64,000 bases of DNA from Streptomyces sp. NBC_01750 (GTDB taxonomy: Bacteria > Actinomycetota > Actinomycetes > Streptomycetales > Streptomycetaceae). Below, piece by piece: positions 30,880 through 39,704 of the stretch (positions within the stretch are counted from its first letter, which is position 1; every line of letters begins with the position of its first letter). The notes under the pieces are model-generated. The model was not told where the DNA came from. It did no database searches and saw only the letters and a program-made list of their open reading frames with translations. The stretch is taken from the NCBI RefSeq assembly GCF_035918095.1, contig NZ_CP109137.1, forward strand, positions 682,001 to 746,000, given 5' to 3'. A program made the translations under genes and the position numbers.

Positions 30880-32321
30880 GGCCGGGCCTCACGGGTACTG
30901 CCGCCCGCGTCCGCGGGCGGCCAGGGCGCGTGCATGGACAGCGCCGGGACCTTGCCGTGGACGACGAGCCGGTGGCGTACGGCCATGACGACGACGGACG
31001 CCAGCAGGATCACGGCTCCGCCCACGCGCAGGATCGCGTCGTAGGCGTCCTCGGGCGGATACTCCGGGGCCATCGCCGTGATCGTGGCCGCCGCGGCCGC
31101 GAGGGCGACGGCACCCAGGGTGACCAGGAAGGTCAGCAGGACGCCGGACGCCTCGCCCGCGCGGGCGGGTGGTACGACCTGCTGGGTGGCGACGCTGGAG
31201 AAGGTCCAGCCCAGCCCGAGGCCGAGCCCGCACCAGGCGAACACGGGGACGTACAGCCACCATGCCGTGACGTTGCCGAGCGCGATCATCCCCGTCCCGG
31301 CGATCGCTCCGGCGAGGGCCATTACCGCCGTGGGACGCATCCGCGGTGCCAGCCGGGCCCCCAGCGGCCCGGTCAGAGCCACGACTGCCGCAGGGGCCAG
31401 GAACACGACCCCCGCCATGAGCGGGGACAGGCCACGCACGCCCTGGAGATAGAGCGTCGCCAGGAACACCGTGACGGCGTAGCCCATGTTGGCGACCGTG
31501 CCCATGCCGGTCACCAGGACGTACGGGATGTTGCGGAACAGGCGCAGGTCGACCAGCGGATGCCGGGCCAGCCGTTCGCGCAGCAGGAAGAGGCCGCCCG
31601 TCAGCACCGCGGCCCCGAAGAGTGTGAGGGTGCGGGCGCTGTCCCAGCCCCAGGCGCTGCCGCGTTCCACCGCCAGCGTGAGGGCGGCCAGACAGCACAC
31701 GATGGTGCCGCATCCGATCAGATCGAGCTGGCGGGGCGCCGAGGTGTCCCGTGAGTCGGGGACGTACACGACCGCGATGAGGAGCCCCAGGGTGCTGAGC
31801 AGCGCGAGCAGCCAGAAGATCCAGCGCCAGCCAGGACCTTCGGTGAAGCCGCCGCCCACGAACGGGCCCAGTGCGGTGCCGATGTTGGCGATACCGAAGG
31901 CGGCGCCCAGCGCGCGGGCCCGGCTCTCCTGAGGGAAGGCATTGCTGACCACGGCGACGGACACCGGGAAGACAAGGCCGGCACCAATGCCCTGGACGAT
32001 CCGGGCGGCCACCAGCACCGCCAGCCGGGGAGCGAGCACGCACCCCACGGAACCGGCCGCGAACAGCGCGATTCCGACGAGCAGGATGCCCCGCCGCCCG
32101 AAGACGTCTCCCAGTCTGCCGCCCACGATGAAGAAGCAGCCGAGAGCGAGCATGTACGCGGAGAGGGTCCACTGGGCGGCCGAAGGCGATACGCCGAACT
32201 CGTCCGCGATTCCTGGGATGGCGAGGTTCAGAGCGAAGAAGTCGACCTGAATGCAGAACAACGCGACCGCGACCGCGGTGAAGGCCCCTTTCCGCGCGGC
32301 CGATGACGTCTCTGCGCGCAT
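30876..32321 (-). CDS. MFS drug-efflux transporter, 14-span (DHA2) type
   Basis: A 481-residue transporter with about 14 hydrophobic spans. Motif A is present as GGRLGDVFGRRG and motif C-like GIANIGTALGPFVGG marks an antiporter. Helix 1 (FCIQVDFFALNLAIP) resembles the DHA2 signature. It should export drugs or toxic metabolites with proton exchange across the cell membrane; the substrate is unknown. ATG at 32321 is nine bases from GAGAGG; a GTG two codons earlier is possible. It is the first gene of a two-gene unit with the FUSC protein and is divergent from the SnoaL-like gene, but no regulator gene adjoins it. Confidence 0.9.
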   Translation of the reverse strand: MRAETSSAARKGAFTAVAVALFCIQVDFFALNLAIPGIADEFGVSPSAAQWTLSAYMLALGCFFIVGGRLGDVFGRRGILLVGIALFAAGSVGCVLAPRLAVLVAARIVQGIGAGLVFPVSVAVVSNAFPQESRARALGAAFGIANIGTALGPFVGGGFTEGPGWRWIFWLLALLSTLGLLIAVVYVPDSRDTSAPRQLDLIGCGTIVCCLAALTLAVERGSAWGWDSARTLTLFGAAVLTGGLFLLRERLARHPLVDLRLFRNIPYVLVTGMGTVANMGYAVTVFLATLYLQGVRGLSPLMAGVVFLAPAAVVALTGPLGARLAPRMRPTAVMALAGAIAGTGMIALGNVTAWWLYVPVFAWCGLGLGLGWTFSSVATQQVVPPARAGEASGVLLTFLVTLGAVALAAAAATITAMAPEYPPEDAYDAILRVGGAVILLASVVVMAVRHRLVVHGKVPALSMHAPWPPADAGGSTREARP

Positions 32322-32434
32322 GCGCACATTCCTCTCAGCCGACTCAGTCGCATCGTCGCGAGTGGGTCGGGCGGGCGCCCTCGTCCCATTGTCGGCTCAC
32401 GGTCGCCGGTCCGCAGCCCGGCCGGTCCGGATCG

Positions 32435-32478
32435 GATCGCGGGGGAAGGCGGTCCGGATCGCGGGGAAAGGCGGTCCG
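32435..32478. repeat. 22-base imperfect tandem repeat
   Basis: Two copies (32435-32456 and 32457-32478) differ at one base. They lie in the divergent gap between the MFS gene and the SnoaL-like gene and could hold regulatory sites. Confidence 0.6.
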
Positions 32479-32561
32479 GGGCCACCATGGCAGGAAAGTG
32501 CAGACGGCCCGTTCCGGCGGCGGTGCCGGCCGCCGGACCGATCCGGAACATGGGAGGTCGC

Positions 32562-33129
32562 ATGTCTTTCCGAGCGCGCTGCACCGCTGATCTGGGACAC
32601 GATCGAGCGGTACTTCGCTCTGCTGCAGGCCCATGCGCCGGCGGAGCGGATGCGCGAGGCAGTTCTCACCGACGACTTCCGTTCGGGCTTCGTCGACGGA
32701 CTGATCTGGCAGGGCGAGCAGGGGCTGCGGGACTTCCTCGAGGCCCGTGCCGAGTTCTTCGACGAAGCCCACACCATGGAGCAGATGTCCCGGCCGGAGC
32801 GGCTGCCCGACGGCCGCTGGCGCGCCCACACCCGCCTGGACTTCTTTCTGCGACACCGGCTCGACGGATCGCCGGTGAGCGACACCTTCACCGGAAAGGC
32901 GTTCCACGTCTGGGAGTTCGCTCCACCGCTCGAGCCCGGTAAGGCACCGGGTGACGGCCGGCCGTCCGAGTCAACGGATGACACTCCGGCCAACGGGCGG
33001 CCAGGAGACGGGAACGACGGCGACTGGCGCGTCGCGGCGCAATTGGTCGAAGGCTTCGCCGGTCTCGACGCGAACGCCCGACGACTGTTCTCACAGCCCG
33101 CATCCGGTCTGTACCTCGACGACCGCTGA
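32562..33129 (+). CDS. SnoaL-like (NTF2 fold) protein, start probably frameshifted
   Basis: The conserved-looking protein begins LIWDTIERYFALLQAHAPAE, the first helix of an NTF2/SnoaL-type fold, and runs through GFVDGLIWQGEQGLRDFL, a beta sheet and WRVAAQLVEGF to a stop at 33129. That frame has no start codon near its N-terminus. The only good start is ATG 32562 with GGGAGG, four bases away, but it is in another frame and would give an unlike product. A small indel between 32565 and 32595 would join them; otherwise translation must begin at ATG 32650, losing helix one. An internal insert of about 30 polar residues (PGDGRPSESTDDTPANG) is also unusual. It precedes the DMT gene by 19 bases. Confidence 0.6.
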
Positions 33130-33148
33130 CCTCCGGAGGCCGACCACG

Positions 33149-34045
33149 GTGCGCACCCTGCTGCCGGTCTTCTTCGCGCTCGGCGCGGCACTCTGCAACG
33201 CCGTCGCCACGGTGCTGCAGCGCCGGGCGGCCGTCAGCGTGCCCCGCTCCGACGGCTTCCGCGCCGGGCTGATGCTCGATCTGCTGCGGCGCCCCGTCTG
33301 GCTGACCGGGATCCTCGCCGTCATCGCCGCCGCGGTCTGCCAGGCGGTGGCCCTGGCGACCGGGCCGATGACGGTGGTCCAGCCCCTCTTCGTCCTCGAA
33401 CTGCCACTCACCCTGATCGTCGCCTCGCTCCTGATGCGCCGGCACCTGCCCCGCGTCGGCTGGATCGCCGTGACCGTTGTGGTGGCGGGCCTCGGCGTCG
33501 CCCTTGCCGCCTCGTCTCCCGCGGGCAACCGCACCCATGTACCGCTGGACCGCTGGGTGCCCGCGCTCGCGGTGTGCGCCGGAGCCGTCGTCGTGCTCGC
33601 CCTGGCGGCGCTCAGACGCCCTGAGGGCCGGGCCCGCGCGGCCTGTCTGGGTACGGCCACCGCCATCAGCTACGCGCTGACCGCCGCACTGATGAAGGCG
33701 GCGATGCACATCCTGGACGACGAGGGGGTCGCGGCCTTCTTCACCGCCTGGCAGACCTATGCCTTCGCGGCGGCAGGCGCGGGTGCGCTCTTCCTGCTCG
33801 AGAACGCGCTGCAGGCCGGCCCCCTGGTCGCCTCCCAGCCCGCGATCACTCTCGGCGACGCGACGGTGAGCATGGCCCTCGGCATCATCATCTACGAGGA
33901 ACACGTCCGCTCCGGCTGGTGGCTGCTGCCGCAACTGCTCGGCGTCGTCATGATCGCCACGGGTGTCTTCGCGCTCTCCCGGATCCCGCTCACCCGGACG
34001 CTCGTCGCTCCCGATCAGCAACGGCAAGGTGCGGACGTCCCCTGA
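33149..34045 (+). CDS. DMT-superfamily transporter
   Basis: A 298-residue membrane protein with about nine to ten hydrophobic segments, matching EamA/DMT-type carriers. Two internal repeats are visible: FALGAALCNAVATVLQRRAA opens one half, and GTATAISYALTAALMKAAM opens the other. A conserved VVQPLFVLELPLTLIVASL is like motifs in DMT/NIPA-type proteins. The substrate is unknown. GTG at 33149 follows CGGAGG with a nine-base spacer. It is probably cotranscribed with the SnoaL-like gene. Confidence 0.82.
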   Translation: MRTLLPVFFALGAALCNAVATVLQRRAAVSVPRSDGFRAGLMLDLLRRPVWLTGILAVIAAAVCQAVALATGPMTVVQPLFVLELPLTLIVASLLMRRHLPRVGWIAVTVVVAGLGVALAASSPAGNRTHVPLDRWVPALAVCAGAVVVLALAALRRPEGRARAACLGTATAISYALTAALMKAAMHILDDEGVAAFFTAWQTYAFAAAGAGALFLLENALQAGPLVASQPAITLGDATVSMALGIIIYEEHVRSGWWLLPQLLGVVMIATGVFALSRIPLTRTLVAPDQQRQGADVP

Positions 34046-34088
34046 GGCACCCCCCGGACGGACCGGCAACCGTTACGCGCCCGACGGT

Positions 34089-34763
34089 TCATGAGCGGCA
34101 GACCATCTCGGCCAGTTCCGCCGGCCGGCTGAGCGCAATGAGGTGTCCACCGGGCATGTCCTCGACGCTGATGCCGAGTCGTTCCTCGACGATCCGGCGC
34201 TGGAAATCGATCGGGAAGAACCGGTCCTCGCGGCCCTGCACAAACCGCGTGGGGACATGCGGCCACTCCCGCAGCGGCCACGGCTGGGTGAACAGGGCCG
34301 CGGACGGCTCGGAAGCTCCCTGAGCCATCGCCTCCTCGGTCACTTCCCGCGGAACGTCGTGGAAGAAGTCGATCAGCAGATCGAACTCGGGGTCCGGCCC
34401 GCGTCCTTGCTGGACCGCGAACGCCGAACGCGCCGCGGCCTGGCCCGTGTTCTCCCACCACTGCCCTGCCGTCTCACCGTAGGCCGGCACCATGGCGTTG
34501 ACCAGAATCAGCTGGTCAACCGCCACTCGCTCGCAGACCAGGGGCGCGGTGAACCCGGCGAGTGACTGCGCCACAAGCACCACACCACCTCGGCCGCCGA
34601 TCGCCCGCACCACAGCGTCCACGTGCTCGGCGAGCCCCGCGGAGTTTTCCCGAGGCAGGTCGACGGCCACCACGTCGTGTCCCCGCCGACGCAACTCCGG
34701 CACAAGGCGATGCCAGTACCAGGCGCGGCCGTCAGCACCGGGGATGAGCACGTACGTTGCCAT
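34089..34763 (-). CDS. Alpha/beta hydrolase
   Basis: A 224-residue alpha/beta hydrolase. The nucleophile Ser67 is in VAQSLAGF, the oxyanion region is PGADGRAWYW near residues 8-17, and the catalytic His is in MPGGHLIALSRPAEL near the end. The family hydrolyses esters of small molecules, and the short form resembles pheophorbide-esterase and salicylate-esterase types. No signal peptide. The ATG at 34763 has only a weak GGTGGC site; an in-frame ATG five codons upstream is possible. It is convergent with the DMT gene. Confidence 0.88.
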   Translation of the reverse strand: MATYVLIPGADGRAWYWHRLVPELRRRGHDVVAVDLPRENSAGLAEHVDAVVRAIGGRGGVVLVAQSLAGFTAPLVCERVAVDQLILVNAMVPAYGETAGQWWENTGQAAARSAFAVQQGRGPDPEFDLLIDFFHDVPREVTEEAMAQGASEPSAALFTQPWPLREWPHVPTRFVQGREDRFFPIDFQRRIVEERLGISVEDMPGGHLIALSRPAELAEMVCRS

Positions 34764-34903
34764 GCCACCATCCAACACCCACCCCGAACCAGAAGTAGTG
34801 AAGCGACGCTACACGCCCCGCCAGGTGCCGGTCGGCGACCACCGCCACGCGTCGGCACAGTCATTTCGCCTCTCTCTCCTGGCCGTGAAGTCATCGCATC
34901 GGA

Positions 34904-34924
34904 CCTCTAGGCGTCCTCTAGGCG
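34904..34924. repeat. 10-base direct repeat upstream of the galactosidase gene
   Basis: CCTCTAGGCG occurs twice (34904-34913 and 34915-34924) with an 11-base period, so both copies face the same side of the helix. They lie about 80-100 bases before the GH2 start, in the promoter area, and may be activator half-sites. Confidence 0.45.
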
Positions 34925-35002
34925 CATGTGTTCGCGTTCGCTACTGTGCGGTCCTGTTGGTTCTGGAGCGATTTACACCTCACCAGGAGGGTGGTCCACT
35001 TG

Positions 35003-38000
35003 ATGCTCCGACTCCGCCGTACGTTCCGAGGACTGGCCGTGCTGGCCCTCGCCGGGGCGCTCGCGGCGCCCGTGCCGTCCGCGAATGCTGCGGCAGCCGG
35101 TGCCGCTGACCCTCCCGCCGACGTCTACCGACTGCTCGAGGATCCGGAAGCGACCGGGATCGGACAGGAGCCGGCGCACGCCGAGTTGACTCCGTACGCA
35201 GACACGGCGAGCGCGCTCGAAGGCGGCTCCCACAGCCCGTGGACCGCCTCGCTCGACGGAACCTGGAAACTGCACATGTCCAAGCGTCCCGAGGATGTCC
35301 CCAAGGGCTTCTTCTCGCCCGGGTACGACACGGCCGGGAGCGGCTGGAAGAGCGTCGAGGTCCCGCACACCTGGCAGACGGACGGTCTCGACCACCCTGT
35401 CTTCCGCAATATCCCCACCGAGATGTATCCGGACGACCCGCCGAAGGTCCCGCACGACGTCAACCCGACCGGGGCGTACGTCCGCAACTTCGAGCTGCCC
35501 GGCAGCTGGCAGAGGCGCCGGACGTTCCTGCGGTTCGAGGGTGTCACCAGCGGCTATCTGGTCTGGGTCAACGGCGCGTACGCGGGATACGACCAAGGCG
35601 GCTACACCCCCGCCGAATTCGACATCAGCGAGCATCTGCGCCCGGGGAAGAACACCATCGCGCTCCAGGTCCACCGCTGGAGTTCGGGAGCCCACCTGGA
35701 GGACTACGACCAGTGGCGCTTCGCGGGCATCTTCCGCTCGGTCGAGCTGTACTCCACACCCGCCACCTACGTACGAGATGTCACCATCAAAACCGACCTG
35801 GACGCCCAGTACCGTGATGCGCGGCTGAGCGCCAAGGTCGATGTGACCGCCAAGGACGCGGCGGCAGACGGTGCGCACAAGGTCACCGGAACGCTCTACG
35901 ACCAGCGCGGACGCAAGGTGACAACGATGTCGGGCCAGGTTGATCCCGGCGGCGGCGTGCCATCCGCCACCCTCAGGGCCGACGTCGCCGCTCCGGCGAA
36001 GTGGACGGACGAGACGCCCAACCTCTACACCCTCGTCGTGCAACTCCTGGGCGCGGACGGCCAGGTGACGCACACCACCGCCCAGCCGGTCGGCTTCCGC
36101 AGGACAGAGGTCAAGGACAAGCAGCTGCTCGTCAACGGCAAGCGGATCCTGATCAAGGGCACCAACCGTGCCGAGACCGACCCCAGAACCGGCCGCCATG
36201 CGACGCTCGAACGCACCGCGTCCGATGTGTCGCTGATGAAGCAGCTCAACATCAACTCGGTACGCACCTCCCACTATCCGTCCGATCCGTATCTGTACGA
36301 GCTGGCCGACGCGCAGGGCCTGTGGATCGACGACGAGGTGGACATCGAGACCCACCACCACGACGGCTGCCCCGACAACTGCCTGGCCGAGCGGCCCGAG
36401 TGGCAGAAAGCATTCATGGACCGCTTCACGGCGATGTACCAGCGGGACAAGAACCACCCCAGCGTGCTGATGTGGGACACCGGCAACGAGGCAGGGCTCG
36501 GCAAGGCGCACTACGCGATGGCGGACTTCCTCGACAAGAACGATCCGTCCCGGCCGGTCTACCACCAGTCCAACTCCCCCGACGGCGACGCCCCGTTCGC
36601 CGACGTGTGGGGGCCGCGCTACCCGTCACCATCGGGCCTCGAGGAGAAGGCCAAGGCCACCACCAAGCCCATCATCATGGGCGAGTACGCCCATGCCATG
36701 GGCAATTCGCTCGGCAACTTCCGCGAATTCTGGGACGTGGTCCGCACATACCCCCAGGTGCAGGGCGGCTACATCTGGGACTGGGCGGAGCAGAACATCA
36801 CCCAGCCGCTGGTCACCACCCCCGATTCCTCGGGGAACGGCATTCTCTCCTACGTCACCGGAAAGCCCGACCATGTCACCGGGCACCGCGGCAAGGCGCT
36901 CGCACTCTCCGGCCTGGACGACTTTGTGGAGGTCTACCGGGACCCGAAACTCGACGCCGTCTCCGGCGGCCTCACACTTGACTCCTGGGTCCAGCCGGCC
37001 GAGTGGACCGGCGACTTCACCGTGATCGCCAAGGGCAATCACAGCTACATGCTGAAGATGAAGGACAAGGACACCCTGGAGTTCTCCGTCTACGGCGGCG
37101 GCACCTGGCACGCGGCCGCGGCGAAGGTGCCCGGTGACTGGTACGGGAAATGGCACCGGATCTCGGCCACCTTCGACGGCGCCGCACTCAAGCTCTTCAT
37201 GGACGGCAAGGAGGTGGCCGCGACCGGCTGGGAGGGCACGATTGCGTACTCCGCCCAGCCAGTGAACATCGGCCGTGACCCCGAGAACGGCCAGGAGAAC
37301 ATCACCACCCGCATGACGCACGGCACAGTCGACCAGGTCCGCGTCTACCACGCGGCGCTCACCCCGCAGCGGCTGGAGACCGACCCCGCCGCCGACGCGG
37401 TCCTCGCGCTCGACTTCGACACCCTTACCACGAAGGGGACTTACTACTCGTACGGGTCCGGCACCGGCGGCGTGGACGGAGTGGTCTCCACCGACCGCAC
37501 CGTGCAGCCCGAGGCTCGCGCCATGGCCGCCGTCCACGCACCCGTGCGTATCTCGGCCCCGGATGCCGGAGCCGGCAAGATCACCGTGCTCAACGAGCGC
37601 TCCTTCACCGGCACCGGCGATCTGCGGCTGCAGTGGAAGATCACCGAGGGAGACAGGACCCTCGCCCGCGGCGGCCGAGCCCTCCCCCTCAAGCCCGGTG
37701 AGAGGGCGGGAATCCAGCTGCCGAAACCGCCGGCCAACCCGAAGGGCGCCGACCGCCAGCTGACCGTGGAGGCGGTGCAGGCCAAGGACACCGGCTGGGC
37801 GAAGGCCGGACACCGTGTCGCCGTCGAGCAGTTCGACATCGGCGGTCGACAGCTCGCCGGCGTGCTGAAGGCCGAAGCGCCCGGCAAGGTGAAGACCAGC
37901 GAGACCGGCACCCGGATCACGATCGCCGGGAAGGGCTTCTCCTACCTCTTCGACCGCACAAGCGGTGAGCTGATCTCCATGAAGGCAGGAGGGCGCGAAC

Positions 38001-39571
38001 TGCTGGGCGCGGGACCGGAGTTGGACGCCTGGCGGCCGCCGGTCAGCAATGAGATCGGCTCGGAGGAGGGCCCCTGGCGCGAGGCCGGACTGGACCGGCT
38101 CAAGACCACGCCGGGGAAGGTCAAGGTCGCCGAACGGGACGGGGCGGTCACTGTCACCGTCCCCAGCACGGCCGCCGCCCCCGGCGTCAAGGGCTCCTCC
38201 TTCACACAGACCCTGCGCTACACGGTCACGGGCACTGGAGAGATACGCATCGACCACCGCGTCGACGCCCAGGGCAAAGCCCGAACGGTGCCCTACCTTC
38301 CCCGCATCGGCCTGGCCCTGACGCTTCCGGACCGCTACGACACCTTCACCTGGTACGGGCGCGGGCCGCAGGAGAATTACAACGACCGCACGGACGGCGC
38401 TCCCGTCGGCGTGTACGCGACCAACGTTGACCGGCAGTTCTCCGGCTACACCAAGCCGCAGGACTACGGCAACCACGAGGGCGTCCGCTGGGCTTCCCTG
38501 TCCGACGGCACAGGCGGCCTGCTGGTCTCGGGGACGCAGAACTTCTCCGCGGGAGTGACTCCGTACACCGGCATCGACCGGGCCGCCTATCCGTTCGCCC
38601 TGCGGAAGAACCCGAAGGGCAACACGCTGCACCTGAACCAGGCCGTCAGCGGTGTCAGCGAAACCTTCCACACCGTGCTGCCCCAGTACCAGGTGCAGCC
38701 CGACCAGGAGTACGCGTACACACTGCGGCTGCGCCCGCTGACCGGTGCGGAGGGCCGTACCGGGACTCCGCGCGGACCGGTGGTCTGCACTCCGGCCGCG
38801 CAACTCACCGCCGATGACACCACTTTGCCGGCGGGCCGGTCCACGCCGGCGAAGCTGACCGTAACCAACCGCTGCGACACACCGCTGAAGGATGTCGCCG
38901 CGACCTTCGACCCGCCGACGGGCTGGACCGCCGACCCGGGCGCCTCCCCCATCGGCGATCTGGCCCCCGGTACGTCGGCGACCGTGACCGCCGTCATCAC
39001 CCGTGGCAAGGAGACCCCGGACGGCATGCGGCCCGTCGCCGCCCAGGTCTCCGCCTCCTCCACCGGCGGGGCGCGGGTGGACAGCGGGGCAACGGTCGAT
39101 GTCGACGGAACCCCGCCCCCGCCGCGCGGTGATGTGCGTGTGTCCACGATGGACTTCATCACCGCCGACAACGGCTGGGGCCCGGTCGAGCGCAACACCA
39201 GCAACGGCGAATCCGCCCCCGGCGACGGGAAGGCCCTCACGATCGGCCATGCGGCGTACGAGCATGGCTTGGGCGTGCACGCCGACTCGAGCGTGGAGGT
39301 CTTCCTGGGCGGCAACTGCTCGACGTTCACCGCCGAGGCCGGTCTCGACGACGAGGCGGACCCGTACGGCAGCGTCGTCTTCGAGGTCTACGCCGACGGC
39401 GAGCGCGTCCACTCGAGCCGGCTGCTCACCAACGAGGATGCGGCTGTCGCCGTCGAGGCCAATGTGGCCGGCGCACAGAAGCTCCGGCTGCGGGTGACCG
39501 ACGGCGGCGACGGCGACGCCCACGACCATGCGGACTGGGCGGCGGCCACGGTCCACTGCGGAGCGGGGTGA
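35003..39571 (+). CDS. Secreted multidomain GH2 beta-galactosidase
   Basis: A 1522-residue exported enzyme. Order: signal peptide (1-30); GH2 sugar-binding jelly roll (about 80-250); immunoglobulin-like domain; TIM barrel with acid/base Glu496 in WDTGNEAG and nucleophile Glu561 in IMGEYAHAMGNS; then, right after IWDWAEQNI, a LamG/concanavalin-like insert (about 640-790, LDSWVQPAEWTGDFTVIAKG); the beta-galactosidase small-chain domain (YGRGPQENYNDRTDGAPVG); an NEW3-like module; and a C-terminal NPCBM domain (HAAYEHGLGVHADS). It should cleave terminal beta-galactose outside the cell. The ATG at 35003 is 12 bases after AGGAGG; a TTG one codon earlier has better spacing. It is monocistronic. Confidence 0.92.
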   Translation: MLRLRRTFRGLAVLALAGALAAPVPSANAAAAGAADPPADVYRLLEDPEATGIGQEPAHAELTPYADTASALEGGSHSPWTASLDGTWKLHMSKRPEDVPKGFFSPGYDTAGSGWKSVEVPHTWQTDGLDHPVFRNIPTEMYPDDPPKVPHDVNPTGAYVRNFELPGSWQRRRTFLRFEGVTSGYLVWVNGAYAGYDQGGYTPAEFDISEHLRPGKNTIALQVHRWSSGAHLEDYDQWRFAGIFRSVELYSTPATYVRDVTIKTDLDAQYRDARLSAKVDVTAKDAAADGAHKVTGTLYDQRGRKVTTMSGQVDPGGGVPSATLRADVAAPAKWTDETPNLYTLVVQLLGADGQVTHTTAQPVGFRRTEVKDKQLLVNGKRILIKGTNRAETDPRTGRHATLERTASDVSLMKQLNINSVRTSHYPSDPYLYELADAQGLWIDDEVDIETHHHDGCPDNCLAERPEWQKAFMDRFTAMYQRDKNHPSVLMWDTGNEAGLGKAHYAMADFLDKNDPSRPVYHQSNSPDGDAPFADVWGPRYPSPSGLEEKAKATTKPIIMGEYAHAMGNSLGNFREFWDVVRTYPQVQGGYIWDWAEQNITQPLVTTPDSSGNGILSYVTGKPDHVTGHRGKALALSGLDDFVEVYRDPKLDAVSGGLTLDSWVQPAEWTGDFTVIAKGNHSYMLKMKDKDTLEFSVYGGGTWHAAAAKVPGDWYGKWHRISATFDGAALKLFMDGKEVAATGWEGTIAYSAQPVNIGRDPENGQENITTRMTHGTVDQVRVYHAALTPQRLETDPAADAVLALDFDTLTTKGTYYSYGSGTGGVDGVVSTDRTVQPEARAMAAVHAPVRISAPDAGAGKITVLNERSFTGTGDLRLQWKITEGDRTLARGGRALPLKPGERAGIQLPKPPANPKGADRQLTVEAVQAKDTGWAKAGHRVAVEQFDIGGRQLAGVLKAEAPGKVKTSETGTRITIAGKGFSYLFDRTSGELISMKAGGRELLGAGPELDAWRPPVSNEIGSEEGPWREAGLDRLKTTPGKVKVAERDGAVTVTVPSTAAAPGVKGSSFTQTLRYTVTGTGEIRIDHRVDAQGKARTVPYLPRIGLALTLPDRYDTFTWYGRGPQENYNDRTDGAPVGVYATNVDRQFSGYTKPQDYGNHEGVRWASLSDGTGGLLVSGTQNFSAGVTPYTGIDRAAYPFALRKNPKGNTLHLNQAVSGVSETFHTVLPQYQVQPDQEYAYTLRLRPLTGAEGRTGTPRGPVVCTPAAQLTADDTTLPAGRSTPAKLTVTNRCDTPLKDVAATFDPPTGWTADPGASPIGDLAPGTSATVTAVITRGKETPDGMRPVAAQVSASSTGGARVDSGATVDVDGTPPPPRGDVRVSTMDFITADNGWGPVERNTSNGESAPGDGKALTIGHAAYEHGLGVHADSSVEVFLGGNCSTFTAEAGLDDEADPYGSVVFEVYADGERVHSSRLLTNEDAAVAVEANVAGAQKLRLRVTDGGDGDAHDHADWAAATVHCGAG

Positions 39572-39704
39572 CGCTACTCGGCACCGGTGGACGAGGCCGG
39601 TGAGGTCCCGTGGGAGCGGCCCAGGTCCGGCAGCGCGCCGGGCCTGGGCCACGGGCCGCTACCCCGGCAGGGGCCGCCGAGCAGATCCGCCGGCCACCGT
39701 CAGG

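Noticed and set aside
28637..30892. 751-residue open frame overlapping the FUSC gene on the same strand
   Set aside because: Arg/Gly-rich with no membrane spans; the other frame gives clear spans and a GTGA overlap with the MFS gene.
36626..39652. 1008-residue minus-strand open frame
   Set aside because: Antisense to the GH2 galactosidase; no recognisable domain and unlikely composition.
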